64,000 nucleotides of DNA from Haberlea rhodopensis (taxonomy: Eukaryota > Streptophyta > Magnoliopsida > Lamiales > Gesneriaceae): the NCBI GenBank assembly GCA_907163345.1, contig CAJQUN010001294.1, forward strand, positions 16,986 to 80,985. The letters run 5' to 3'. Below, piece after piece: positions 32,519 to 43,812 of this stretch. A program made the translations under genes and the position numbers. The notes beneath the pieces are model-generated. The model had not been told where the DNA came from. It worked only from the letters and a program-made list of their open reading frames with translations, and made no database searches. Numbering within the stretch: position 1 is the first letter of the stretch; each line of letters opens with the position of its first letter.

Positions 32519-33692
32519 TGATAAGTGTTATTTTTATACTTAATTTAATATAAGATTAGAGGTGTTTTTGTAGTGATTTCTGGAAATTATTACGTGTTTT
32601 GGTATATATTTGTTTATTTCAGGAATCCGGGTCCAATTGCATAGAAGTGGAGGAATTACACTTAAAATGATGAAAAATGACCAAACCGAGCAACACACGT
32701 GACATGACGTGGAGGAATTTTCAAGTACGCATTAAATTGGATAGAAATTCATTGCTTTAAGAGACCAACATGGATGAAATATTATATTATAATATATGAT
32801 ATTATAATATAATATATTATATAAGATATTAGATTGGAAGGAACGTAGCACATGAGAGATACAGAAAGGAGAGACGTGCATCAGATAATAAGGGCCGAGA
32901 GACGCAAGAAAAGAGGAGAGGATCAGAAACGGGATAAGTGTAGGTTAAACGTGAGCAGATGAAAAGGGAAAATACTTTCGTTCACGGAGGAAGCTGATAA
33001 AACGTAGAAAAGCAGCAACGTGCGAAGTGGGAGGGGATTGAGAGGAGCGAAACATACAGAAGAAGAAGGACTTTAGAGGAAGAAAAGAGACGTGAGAAAC
33101 AGGAGGATTGAGGTGATCAGATTGAGACGGAATAATAGTTACTGGAGAAGGAAATAAAGAGACGTGAGGACAATAAACAGAAAGAGACGTAAGTTCAGAT
33201 TAAGGGCAGCAGATAAATAGACGAAGAGATATATAAGAGCAGATATCAGAAACGTGAGGAAGGCGAGAGGAGTTACGGGAGGAATTCTGGAGAAGAGTTA
33301 CGAAGGTGAGAACAAGAACTGATTGTTGAAGAAGAATTCACGTACAGAAAGCAAGGAGTTGAAGACTCACGTACAGAACACAAAGCGAGAGACGGAGCTA
33401 CGGATCGACAACGCGATTCAACATCACTAGTTATACGTATTTCTAAACTTTGTTTGATTCTATTTAATTTCTTTATGCTTTTGATGTTGAATAACATGGT
33501 TTTGCATTTGATTTTGAATATGTTTCTAGGCTAAGTGTGTTATCAAGACTTACAGGATCCCATGTTATGAGCCCATGATTTAATTTGAATGTTTTGATTG
33601 ATTCTTGTATATCTAAGTGTTTAGATCATTGTTCTTCATGTTTTTAAGGGTTTGGCCATCATTGAATGATATTAAATTGCAATTGAATTGAC
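32519..33692 (+). repeat. Athila 3' LTR, left part
   Basis: First 1174 bp of the 3' LTR, cut by the Sirevirus-like insertion at TTGAC (33688-33692). The rest is 41357-41940. Confidence 0.93.
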
Positions 33693-33889
33693 TGTTGCGC
33701 CTTAAAACGCTACAATTCTCATTCCTCTATTTTAAATAAAATTATCGTTTTTGTTTTGATGATTACAAAACCTATACATTTTGTACTAATGGTTTTTATT
33801 GAGTATGCAGCATAAATTATGATCAAAGTTGAAGATTGTAAATAGTATTGAAATGCCAAAGAAATTGTCTTTTGGAAGACACGGATCGC

Positions 33890-34330
33890 CCCAGGCGATG
33901 GGTGCCATCGCCCCAGGCGATGGGTGCCAGGCGAGGATCGCCACGCACATCGACAGAGGCGATGGCTAGGCGAGCATGCGGGGCAGATCGCCCCAGGCGA
34001 TGGTGACCAACGCCTGAGGCGATGGCAGCCACAGGGACTTCGCCCCAGCACATCGACTGAAGCGACGCCGAGCTTGGCGCGGGCATGCGCGCAGGGGAGT
34101 TCGCCCGAGGCGATGGCATGAACGCCTGAGGCGATGGTCTGGAACGCCTGAGGCGATGTCGAGTTCGTTTGAGGCGATGCAAATTTTGGACATGCTGAAG
34201 CTACGGCCTTGATTTTAGCCACTGATCGCGTGAGGCGATCCAGCGATCGCCTGAGGCGATCTGTGCATTTTTGACCGTTGGAACGCGGCGATGGGTGATC
34301 GCCTGAGGCGATGGCTGAGGCGATCCAGGA
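33890..34330 (+). repeat. Array of CGCC(T/C)NAGGCGAT palindromes in the 5' LTR
   Basis: About a dozen copies of ATCGCCTGAGGCGAT or close variants (ATCGCCCCAGGCGATG, ACGCCTGAGGCGATGG), upstream of the TATA box. CpG-rich and capable of small stems. Repeated identically in the 3' LTR at 40126-40566. Confidence 0.92.
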
Positions 34331-34387
34331 GTGATTTCAGCCTTTTGAAGTGCAACGGCTAGTAGGAGCCTAGGGGGCCTCCTACAC

Positions 34388-34395
34388 TATAAATA
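34388..34395 (+). promoter_or_regulatory. TATA box of the Sirevirus-like 5' LTR
   Basis: TATAAATA just downstream of the palindrome array, at the place expected for the LTR promoter. The 3' LTR counterpart is 40624-40631. Confidence 0.65.
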
Positions 34396-34686
34396 TGGAT
34401 GCTTTGGAGCATTTTGGAGCTAAGGAACAAGTCTACAACTCATACAAAGTGTTGATCAATTGTTGGTTCAAATTATATCATATTCTCCATACATTGTTGT
34501 TGTATTGGAGCTTGTGATTGTTTTCATTTGTTGAGTCTTGTTGTCTTCGTGTGAGTACACCGTGAAGGTGTTTTTGTTGGTACAATTCATTGTAAAGGTC
34601 CTCCAACACCAAAGCAAGTTGGAATATTGTAAAGACATCAACAAGTCTTGTTGGTGCAATTGTGTGGCTATCCTTGGAGCCCTTAA

Positions 34687-34825
34687 GGCCAAGAAGACTC
34701 GTGAAGAGTGTTGGTAGCTCGGGAAGAGCTTTGTATACTCGGGAAGAGTATTGTGCTCGGGAAGAGCTTGTGTACTCGGGAAGAGTAGTGTGCTCGGGAA
34801 GAGCGTTGTAACTCGGGAAGAGTTG
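34687..34825 (+). repeat. CTCGGGAAGAG tandem motifs in the LTR
   Basis: Seven short units of CTCGGGAAGAG(C/T) with 8-18 bp spacers, also in the 3' LTR (about 40923-41061). They keep a plus-strand frame open (34751-34942) by chance. Confidence 0.8.
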
Positions 34826-35122
34826 TGTTGTGGCTTACTTGGAGCCCTCAAGGCCAAGAACATTTATTCTAGTGGAACCTCGGTTGGAGGTTATCTAACC
34901 GGGAAGAGGAGACGTAGGCGATTCATCGCCGAACTTCTATAACAAATATCCTTGTCTTTTATTGCTTTATTTTTCATTACGCATTTATTTATTTATTCTT
35001 TTTATTTATCGATTGACTAAAGGCTTCCGCAAAGCGCAAAATATTTTATTTTTACAAACTCATTTTAAAACGCTAAAGTAGCCAAGGAATCTCATTCACC
35101 CCCCCTCTTCGATTCCAACAAG

Positions 35123-35135
35123 TGGTATCAGAGCC
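35123..35135 (+). promoter_or_regulatory. Primer binding site (tRNA-iMet)
   Basis: TGGTATCAGAGCC, two bases after the 5' LTR; canonical copia PBS. Confidence 0.9.
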
Positions 35136-35137
35136 AT

Positions 35138-36813
35138 TTGATTTTTGTTTTAAATCAAAATTTTTATATGGCTAATCTAGCAAATGAGTTTGCTCAAGGT
35201 CAATCGACGAATCGCCCTCCGCTTTTCACGGGTGATAACTACGGTTATTGGAAGAATAGAATTTCTCTATACATCCAATCCGTAGATTATGATCTATGGA
35301 AAATCATAGTGAAAGGTCCACATATTCCTTTAAAGGAAGTTGGGGGAATTAGTGTTCCCAAAGATATGGACGATTTCACTAGAGCGGATATGATATTAAT
35401 TTCACAAAATGCTAAAGCGATTAATATTTTGCATTGTGCTTTAGATATGAAGGAGTACAACCGGATCTCAATGTGCTCAACGGCAAAGTAAATTTGGGAC
35501 AAATTGCAAATTTGTCATGAGGGCACTAATCAAGTAAAGGAGACCAAGATTGATCTATTGCAACTCAAGTATGAAACATTTGAGATGGATTCCGGAGAAG
35601 ATGTGGATTCCATGTTTAGGAGGCTCACTCAAATCATAAATGAGCTTGCCCAACTTGGAGAGAAGTATCCTCCAAAGCAAATATGGAGGAGAGCACTAAG
35701 AGCCTTACCAAAGGAATGGGATGCCAAGAGGACGGCCATCATCGAGTCCAACAAAGGAGAAAGTGCTTCCTATGATCTTGATGAGCTCCATGGCACATTG
35801 GTGACTCATGAGCTTGAAGTTGCCACAAGGAGAGAAGTAAAGGAGGAGGATAGATCCAAGAGAAATGGGATTGCCTTGGTTGGAAGGAAAGATCACTCCG
35901 ATGATGAAGAAGATGATGATGATGAGGAGATGGCATTGTTCACAAGAAAGTTCAAGAAGTTCTTCAACAAACATGGCAAGTCAAAGACCTCAAGTGCAAC
36001 CAAACATGAATCCAAAAATGAGGTAACTTGCTATAATTGTCAAGAAAAAGGCCACTATGCTAACAAATGTCCTAGGAAGAAGAATGAGGACAAAGGCAAG
36101 AAGAAGGCTTTTATAGCTACATGGAGTGATAGCGACTCCGATGAAGAAGAAGCCACCAATCTTTGTTTAATGGCTCTTGGAGATGAAGGAGATGAAAGCG
36201 ATGATGAGGTACCTTCTTTTGATGAACTTTTAGAGTCTTATAATAATCTTATTGATGCTCTTGGCAAAACCAAGATGAGTAATAAACTACTCAAACTTGA
36301 GATTGCTAAGAAAGTTGAAGAAAATAATTCATTGAAAAATGAATTAGATTCTTTAAAGATATCATTTTGCAAATATAGTGAAAGTAGTCAAAAGATGAGT
36401 GAATTGCTTGGATTACAACGATGTAGCTTTGACAAAGCCGGTTAGGCTTTTCAAACAAATCAAAATCTTTTTCAAGCTTGTTGGCCAAAGCAAAGCACAA
36501 CTCTCCTACTTGTAACTATTGTTGTAAAAGTGGTCATACCAAAAATAAGTGTAGGTTTGCTAGAATCCAATACCAACCTAATAAGAGGTGGAAATGGATT
36601 CCAAAAGTGCCTTTGAAAGCTAACCATCAAGGACCCAAAAATCAAATGGGTACCAAAGATTCTCCTATTATTAATTTGTCTTGTAGGAACAAAAATGGAA
36701 TGGAGGATGAAGGGCCAAGCAACTCAAAAGAGGAGTTTGTATTATTCACAACTATAGAAGAGGCTCGAGGCGTTGGACCAATGACAAGAACGAACTCTTG
36801 TCATCGAGGGTAA
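35138..36813 (+). pseudogene. Sirevirus-like gag with one in-frame stop and a later frameshift
   Basis: The frame opens near the PBS (the first true ATG, MANLANEFAQGQS, is at about 35168). UBN2/DUF4219-type copia gag: PPLFTGDNYGYWKNRISLYI, MCSTAK, then TAA at 35489 where relatives have Glu, then the same frame continues: IWDKLQICHEGTNQVKETKI, LRALPKEWDAKRTAI. First zinc knuckle CYNCQEKGHYANKC (about 36029-36070), acidic stretches (DDEEDDDDEE, DSDSDEEEA) and a coiled-coil-like segment. The frame ends at 36445; a shifted frame (36478-36813) has a second knuckle, CNYCCKSGHTKNKC, and the WIPKVP linker that normally leads into protease. The pol domains never follow. Confidence 0.9.
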
Positions 36814-38083
36814 CATTTTTTTTACATATTAAAAGAGCAATTCAAAATTTAATTGGCACAAATTAATTGTGACCAATAAATAATGAAGCTCAATATTGAT
36901 TGGAGTAAAATGCATAACCCCTTAGCATGTGCACATATAAATTGTTTTATTGCATGATGTATGCCTATCCTTTTATAGTAAGTGCAATGAATTCTAATTT
37001 GAATATGTTATATGATATTATGTGATTAAGCATGCTATATTTGTTTAGATGCTCTATCTTGGAAATAATGCTATCATGATCTAAATAAATTTATCAAATG
37101 ATGATTTGAGTATTCTAATGTTTATTGGGCACAAATGCATGAAATTTTGGTAGAACATATGCACATTTTGCACATTTTGAATTCATTGTTGATCGCCTTA
37201 AAACGCATGTTTGTATTCCTCAAAATGAATTAATCTTATGCTTATTTGGGCTATTATATGCTTGATGAGGAACATGTATAAAATATGGCTATGTGTCAAC
37301 ATATATTTGTGATTTGTCTATTTAATTTTTGTACTTTTTGATTATCACAAAAAGGGGGATAATTGTGTGATAATCTTGAAGTTTACTTCATGCATAGTTT
37401 AAGGGGGAGAGTTTGTGTATGCATGGTGTGAGGGGGAGAGTTGTTTACTTTATGCTTTACTTGATTATTTTGTATGTGCTATACAATTGTTAAGGGGGAA
37501 TCAAGTTTACTCACATTTAATTTCAAAAATGCATTTTGAAATCACCTTTTAAAAGTCACAAATTGTGAATTATTGTGTTTTTGAGATTATGTGTTTAATT
37601 TTTGTTGTTAGATGGTTTAATGTTAGTTAGAATTATCAAAAATAATTTTTTGGTCCAAAAATTAGCTCAAAATGTTGCCAAACCATCGCCTCAGCATTCT
37701 GTGCGCAGTGTCTCGTCCGTGGCTCGCATCGCCTCAAACGATCGCAAGCATCGCCTCGGGCGTGGCTCGCATCGCCTCAAGCGATCGCAAGCATCGCCTC
37801 GGGCGTTCTCGATCGCCTCAGGCGTTCTCCAGATCGCCTCAGGCGATCTCGATTTTTAAAGTCAGGAGGCTACGGCTTTTGCTCATTTTTTCAGCAACTT
37901 TTCGTGTTTTTCACCCATAATTCGAGATTTCTTCATCATTGTTATAATCGATCATCATAAGCCTTTCCAAACCATCAATTTCACTTTCCAAACACCAAAT
38001 CTTCCAATTCGAAATTTTTGCAAACCCTAACCCCATTTCTCAAAATCGAAACTTTACCTCAATTCCCTTAAATTTCTTGCAAT
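36814..38083 (+). other. Non-coding region between gag and env-like ORF, with polypurine-like tracts
   Basis: No pol remains. Purine tracts AAAAAGGGGGATAA (about 37348), TTAAGGGGGAGAG (37399), GAGGGGGAGAG (37430) and TTAAGGGGGAATC (37491) resemble the multiple polypurine tracts typical of Sireviruses. A palindrome array lies at 37678-37855. Confidence 0.75.
37678..37855 (+). repeat. Second palindrome array (ATCGCCTCAGGCGAT type) upstream of the env-like ORF
   Basis: About ten ATCGCCTC(A/G)(A/G)GCG motifs, several extending to the full palindrome GATCGCCTCAGGCGATC. Related to, but not copied from, the LTR array (CTCAGG versus CTGAGG/CCCAGG core). It ends about 230 bp before the env-like start codon. 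Confidence 0.88.
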
Positions 38084-39444
38084 ATGTCTCGAAGCAACCG
38101 TGAAGAAGGAGAATCAAGCCGGAGGAGACGCTCTAATCGCTCCAATAGGAATTATACGGGTCCTCCACTTGATGGTAAGCCAATTCCGGAAGACTATCTT
38201 ACTCGCAAATTAATTCCGGGTTATATCTTTGATTTCGATTTCCTTAGGACTTCCCAGCTCCCAATTCTTGATTGGATTCAATTCCAACAATGGGAAAATT
38301 TTTTCAAACCCCCTAGAAAGAACGATTTTTTGTATCCATCCATGATTCATTCTTTCTATGCTAATCTTGAACTGTTTGAGGGTGATGGTGAGTTAACTAT
38401 CAAAACCATCGTTTGTAATCGCCCAATTGAATTCAATAGCACTGAATTAGGAAATATTCTTCGCATTCCTTCGGAGGGTCCGGCTAAATTCGCTCTAGCT
38501 ACTTGGCCCAATGATGGGGTATGTGATCCTGCCCAAGCCTTGTATCTCATATTTGGCGGAACCCCTCAATGTCCAAACCAATCTTTTCTTGTGAATTCCA
38601 TCCCTACGAACTACCAAATCCTTCACAAGATTGTGATCACCTCGATGATCCCTCGGGATGGTGATCGTCTTAGGTTGAAATTCTCTGATGTATACTTGAT
38701 GTATTACATCATTACAATGACCCCCTTCAACCTACCTAGATTCATTATCCAAATCTTTAGGAACACCGCCCATAATCCTAAAAAGTTATTCTCCCATTCG
38801 GCCGTGTCCTAACAAAGATTTTTCTTCATTTCAACCTTCCTTTTGATGACAATGAGAAACTCCCTATCAAGTCCAAGGACACCTTCAATCTTAGGTGCTT
38901 TCTATTTAACAAAATATCTTGGAATCCTTTCACTTCATGTTGGGTTAATGATCCGGGGAACCTACTTTCTGCTTTCAATCCTAAAGATCACCCCTCATTA
39001 CCCATTGATAGGATGACTAGTGCCCAAAGGGTTCATTTTCCTTTCTTGATTGAACCAAATCTTGATGAGCCACCCATTCAGCATCAATCTCCATCTACCT
39101 TTGATGACATGATGAATATTGGGGCGGATATTCCAGCTCCTGATAGTCATCAACCTTCTTCTTCTTTTGAGTTCAATCAAGACGCTTTTGCTTTCTTTAC
39201 TTCGCAATTCCAAAGCCTTCGTGAGGATATGAACTCACAATTTCAATCCTTGAGAGTCGATATGAATTCTCAATTCCATTCCCTTCGAGATGATGTTGCG
39301 TCTCTTCGAGCTTACCAAGACTCCTCGAGAGAAGATTTGTCGTATTTACGACATGAAGTGGACGCTCTTCGTTCTCAGTTTTCCAGTACTCACATGGACG
39401 AGGATACTACTCACGGGAATGATGGTGATGGCGGCTTGGATTGA
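38084..39444 (+). pseudogene. Env-like ORF of the Sirevirus-like element, one frameshift
   Basis: ATG 38084, MSRSNREEGESSRRRRSNRS. A basic N-terminus is followed by a globular part of the type annotated as putative plant transposon protein (KPIPEDYLTRKLIPGYIFDF, FYANLELFEGDGELTIKTIV, ELGNILRIPSEGPA, DGDRLRLKFSDVYLMYYIIT). A one-base loss near 38800 moves the reading to the frame that continues to 39444 (WNPFTSCWVNDPGNLLSAFN, LPIDRMTSAQRVHFPFLIEP). The C-terminus is a clear coiled coil of repeated FQSLR(E/V)DMNSQ units (about 39200-39400). No signal peptide or convincing membrane span is visible, so an envelope role is not supported by sequence. About 453 codons in all. Confidence 0.85.
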
Positions 39445-39928
39445 GTTGTCTTTGTTTTAGTTTTTTTTAGATTTTATCCTTTTGTAATTGTTTGTAAGGA
39501 TTGTAATTGTTAAATGATGTTGGAATGGATTTATTGTTTATGTTGATGGAGTTAAGTTGTTGATTGAATTTTAAGTTGATTGTGTATTACTTGGATGGAT
39601 TTATGGTTTATTCATTTTTAAAGGAAACTATGTCCAATTTTCTTAAAAATCCTTTACCCTTTTTTATTCTCACAAAAAGGGGGAGAATGTATGTGTAAAC
39701 TTGGTGCAAACTTGATTGATGCAAACTTGATTGATGAAATGCTATTTGCAACCTAATTGTTTTTACAACTTGTGACACATTTTGTAAAGGTGATAAAAAT
39801 GCACATTGAAACATTGTTTATCATTGCATTCATTAAGGGGGAGTTTAAACTCTCTAAGCTTTGCATTGTTATAAGTCTTATTTTCTTTCAAGTTTACCGG
39901 GTTTTGTGATCATCAAAAAGGGGGAGAT
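39445..39928 (+). promoter_or_regulatory. 3' untranslated region with polypurine tracts
   Basis: CACAAAAAGGGGGAGAATG near 39672, TTAAGGGGGAGTTT near 39834 and the LTR-adjacent AAAAAGGGGGAGAT at 39915-39928. The last is the expected plus-strand primer. Confidence 0.8.
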
Positions 39929-41356
39929 TGTTGCGCCTTAAAACGCTACAATTCTCATTCCTCTATTTTAAATAAAATTATCGTTTTTGTTTTGATGATT
40001 ACAAAACCTATACATTTTGTACTAATGGTTTTTATTGAGTATGCATCATAAATTATGATCAAAGTTGAAGATTGTAAATAGTATTGAAATGCCAAAGAAA
40101 TTGTCTTTTGGAAGACACGGATCGCCCCAGGCGATGGGTGCCATCGCCCCAGGCGATGGGTGCCAGGCGAGGATCGCCACGCACATCGACAGAGGCGATG
40201 GCTAGGCGAGCATGCGGGGCAGATCGCCCCAGGCGATGGTGACCAACGCCTGAGGCGATGGCAGCCACAGGGACTTCGCCCCAGCACATCGACTGAAGCG
40301 ACGCCGAGCTTGGCGCGGGCATGCGCGCAGGGGAGTTCGCCCGAGGCGATGGCATGAACGCCTGAGGCGATGGTCTGGAACGCCTGAGGCGATGTCGAGT
40401 TCGTTTGAGGCGATGCAAATTTTGGACATGCTGAAGCTACGGCCTTGATTTTAGCCACTGATCGCCTGAGGCGATCCAGCGATCGCCTGAGGCGATCTGT
40501 GCATTTTTGACCGTTGGAACGCGGCGATGGGTGATCGCCTGAGGCGATGGCTGAGGCGATCCAGGAGTGATTTCAGCCTTTTGAAGTGCAACGGCTAGTA
40601 GGAGCCTAGGGGGCCTCCTACACTATAAATATGGATGCTTTGGAGCATTTTGGAGCCAAGGAACAAGTCTACAACTCATACAAAGTGTTGATCAATTGTT
40701 GGTTCAAATTATATCATATTCTCCATACATTGTTGTTGTATTGGAGCTTGTGATTGTTTTCATTTGTTGAGTCTTGTTGTCTTCGTGTGAGTACACCGTG
40801 AAGGTGTTTTTGTTGGTACAATTCATTGTAAAGGTCCTCCAACACCAAAGCAAGTTGGGATATTGTAAAGACATCAACAAGTCTTGTTGGTGCAATTGTG
40901 TGGCTATCCTTGGAGCCCTTAAGGCCAAGAAGACTCGTGAAGAGTGTTGGTAGCTCGGGAAGAGCTTTGTATACTCGGGAAGAGTATTGTGCTCGGGAAG
41001 AGCTTGTGTACTCGGGAAGAGTAGTGTGCTCGGGAAGAGCGTTGTAACTCGGGAAGAGTTGTGTTGTGGCTTACTTGGAGCCCTCAAGGCCAAGAACATT
41101 TATTCTAGTGGAACCTCGGTTGGAGGTTATCTAACCGGGAAGAGGAGACGTAGGCGATTCATCGCCGAACTTCTATAACAAATATCCTTGTCTTTTATTG
41201 CTTTATTTTTCATTACGCATTTATTTATTTATTCTTTTTATTTATCGATTGACTAAAGGCTTCCGCAAAGCGCAAAATATTTTATTTTTACAAACTCATT
41301 TTAAAACGCTAAAGTAGCCAAGGAATCTCATTCACCCCCCCTCTTCGATTCCAACA
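39929..41356 (+). repeat. Sirevirus-like 3' LTR (1428 bp)
   Basis: Near-identical to 33693-35120 and of equal length; carries the same palindrome array (40126-40566), TATA box (40624-40631) and CTCGGGAAGAG motifs. Confidence 0.95.
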
Positions 41357-41940
41357 TTGACCATAGGATATTGTGATTCGATAAAGTGATCTTTGCCGTG
41401 GGTTTTAGGGTGAGACGGACCAAGTAAAATCTAGCACACGTGTGATAGCAATAGATTTACCAAAATCGAATGCTAGAAGTTTTCATAGATCAACTTACAA
41501 TATTAATTGTACGATAAGGGTACGAGAGTGGCTTATTGTTATGTTAGTATTAGATTTGTTATAGCCGGACCAAGGTATAACAAGTGAATTAGGAAAACTC
41601 ATCACCTTAGATTGTTTGAATTAATTCTTAACTAATAACCAAATTGTGGGGAATTACATAGGTGAACCGAAAGTCTTGATAATTGTCTCTATTGATTTTG
41701 TTCTCATTCTCTATTGTTTGTTTGGGTTAATTATTGAGTTAGTTAGTCAAATTAGCTAATTAGTCATAATCATTTTTCGTAGGCTAAATATAGTTAAACT
41801 AGTTGAGTTTGGTACTTATTTCCTAGTCCTCGTGGGTTCGACACTCATACTTATATTATTATTATACTAAAACTTGACACCGTGCACTTGAGGTATAAAA
41901 TCGCTACACTGGAAATAATTGTTTAAAATAATAGCGATCA
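41357..41940 (+). repeat. Athila 3' LTR, right part
   Basis: Resumes with the duplicated TTGAC and follows the 5' LTR to AGCGATCA, then ACCCC. Confidence 0.93.
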
Positions 41941-41945
41941 ACCCC

Positions 41946-43361
41946 ACAAATAAACACTTATCAGATTTGGGTCCAAGTTTATTGGAGGCGTGACGTCTTA
42001 CGTAAGCCTCACAACCCCAAATCTTCATAAAAGACATACTAGTACGTTTCCTAGTCCATATCTCACGTGGTGTCTTTTCAACTGATTTAGATGGAACACG
42101 ATTCAGTATAAATATTAGTGTTTCTAAATCCCCAAAAGGAAATCGGAAGATCTGCATGACTCATCATAGATCGAACCATGTCCAACAAGGTACGATTCCT
42201 CCTTTCAAATACACCATTCCATTGTGGAGTATATGGAGGTGTGAGTTGTGTGACTATCCCACATTCCTTTAGATAGTCATGAAACTCTTGGCTTAAGAAT
42301 TCACCTCCTCGATCTGATCGGATGATTTTGATACTTTTGCCAAGATGGTTTTGTACTTCATTCTTGAAATCCTTGAACTTTTCAAAGGTTTCATATTTAT
42401 GTTTCATTAGGTACACATACACAAATCTACTAAAGTCATCACAAAATGTCACGAAGTATTGAAAACCACTTCTAGCTTGTGTGCTTATTGGGCCACATAC
42501 ATCACTATGTATGAGACTCAATAAATCACTTGCCCTTTCAACATGTCCCTTGAAAGGGGCTTTAGTCATCTTGCCCATTAAACAAGATTCACATGTTTCA
42601 TATGATTCAAAATCAAATGAATCTAAAGCTCCATCCTTATGAAGTTTTGATATGCGATTCTCAATTATATGGCCCAAGCGACAATGCCAGAGATAAGTTG
42701 GATTAGAACCATTATTCTTAATCCTCTTAGTATTTATGTTATAGACATGCATATCAAGATTTAGAACATAAAGACCATTAATCAATTGTGCACAAGCATA
42801 AAACATCTCATTCAAATAAATGGAGCAACATTTGTCCTTTATAATAAATGAAAAACTAATCTTGTCCAAACAAGAAATTGAAATTATGTTTCTAGTAATC
42901 GACGGTACAAAATAACAGTCTTGTAAATCTAAAATTAAACCAGAAGACAAAGTTAATGAATAGTCTCCTATAGCTAATGCAGCAACTCTTGCTCCATTTC
43001 CCACTCGTAGGTCAACTTCGCCTTTAGCCAACACTCTACTCCTTTTGAGATCCTGCACAATAACACAAATGTGAGAACCACATCCAGTATCCAATACCCA
43101 TGATAAAGAAGTAGATAGATTGGCTTCTATAACAAAAATACCTGAAGTAGAAGTCACACTTCCCTTCGTCTTCTTAAGATCTTCCAGGTATAACTTGCAG
43201 TTTCTCTTCCAATGTCCGGTCTCACCGTAATGGAAGCAATTTCCTTCCTTAGCCACTCCTCCCTTAGGCTTAAGTGCAGTAGCATAAGTCTTAGGTTTGA
43301 CAGAGACTTTCTTGTTCCTTTTAAAGCCCTTTGCTTTAGCCTTTCCCTTGCTATTATTCAC
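41946..43361 (-). pseudogene. C1 zinc knuckle, protease and integrase
   Basis: Minus strand. The zinc knuckle reads CFHYGETGHWKRNC, with Tyr in place of the second Cys. Protease follows with LSWVLDTGCGSHIC (DTG active site); pre-integrase with YLWHCRLGHI..CESCLMGK; integrase core with LIHSDVCGPI, YFVTFCDDFSRF, IIRSDRGGEFLS and GVFERRNRTLLDMV (DDE triad present). A frameshift near 42130 moves the end to a second frame (VPSKSVEKTPREIW, IWGCEAYVRRH, KCLFVG), which meets the Athila target site. The frame is closed upstream of 43361 and no capsid part of gag is seen. Confidence 0.92.
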
Positions 43362-43780
43362 AATAAGACTCGGTTATTTAGGTAGACAACACTTTGTCAA
43401 TTACATCACATGTAACTCTTGAATGGTTGGGCAAACAACTCTTTGTTCTAATTCATCTAATAAATTATTACCCAACCCCATGCCTCTAGGTTCCCAATCC
43501 TATTGAGATAACGCTAGTTAAGTCGAACCCAATTTAAAGTAACACGGATATCACTTTTATCCTATCGCGGATTACTAAGATTGTCACGGTACTTTGCTTT
43601 GACAAACCCACACATGTTCAATCGAAGTCTTGACGAGTACTTTTAATTGGAAGGCATATAAATTGACTTAATATTATTAGAGGGATTTAAAGATATCATG
43701 ATTTTATTAATATTGATAATGAAAATATGTCTTGTACATATATACATTATTAATATTGATAATGAAAATATGTCTTGTAC

Positions 43781-43812
<32 letters not shown>

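Larger units (their letters stand above)
33693..35120 (+). repeat. Sirevirus-like 5' LTR (1428 bp)
   Basis: Same length as 39929-41356. Differences seen: near 33803, 34226, 34421 and 34621. It contains the palindrome array (33890-34330), a TATA box, and CTCGGGAAGAG repeats (34687-34820). Minus-strand ORFs 33719-34222 and 34468-34863 are produced by the repeats and are not genes. Confidence 0.95.
33693..41356 (+). mobile_element. Young pol-less Sirevirus-like Ty1/copia element
   Basis: 7664 bp, TGTTGCGCC..TTCCAACA ends, perfect 5-bp duplication TTGAC (33688-33692 and 41357-41361). Two 1428-bp LTRs differ at about four positions by eye. The interior has an iMet PBS, gag with two zinc knuckles, several AAAAAGGGGGA-type purine tracts and an env-like ORF, but no protease, integrase, RT or RNase H between gag (ends about 36813) and env-like ORF (starts 38084). 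That makes it a non-autonomous derivative that moved recently with help from another element. Confidence 0.93.
26758..41940 (+). mobile_element. Non-autonomous Athila-like Ty3/gypsy element, carrying a nested Sirevirus
   Basis: TGATAAGTGT..AGCGATCA ends, with perfect 5-bp duplications ACCCC at 26753-26757 and 41941-41945. Its own length is about 7.5 kb after removing the 7664-bp Sirevirus in its 3' LTR. PBS TGGCGCCGTTGCCGGGGA and the gag sequence identify the Athila group. RT, RNase H and the integrase core are missing; gag, protease and the integrase tail remain. Confidence 0.92.

Noticed and set aside
33719..34222. 167-codon minus-strand ORF, repeated at 39955-40458
   Set aside because: It lies wholly in the LTR palindrome array and is repeated only because the LTR is. 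Three frames are open at once, a sign of repeat sequence, not a gene.
34468..34863. 131-codon minus-strand ORF in the Sirevirus LTR (also 40704-41099)
   Set aside because: Antisense to CTCGGGAAGAG repeats in the U5 region; no domain and no start signal.
38084..39444. True viral envelope protein in the Sirevirus-like element
   Set aside because: No signal peptide, cleavage site or membrane anchor is visible. Only the position after the gag/pol region and a coiled coil suggest env, so it is called env-like.
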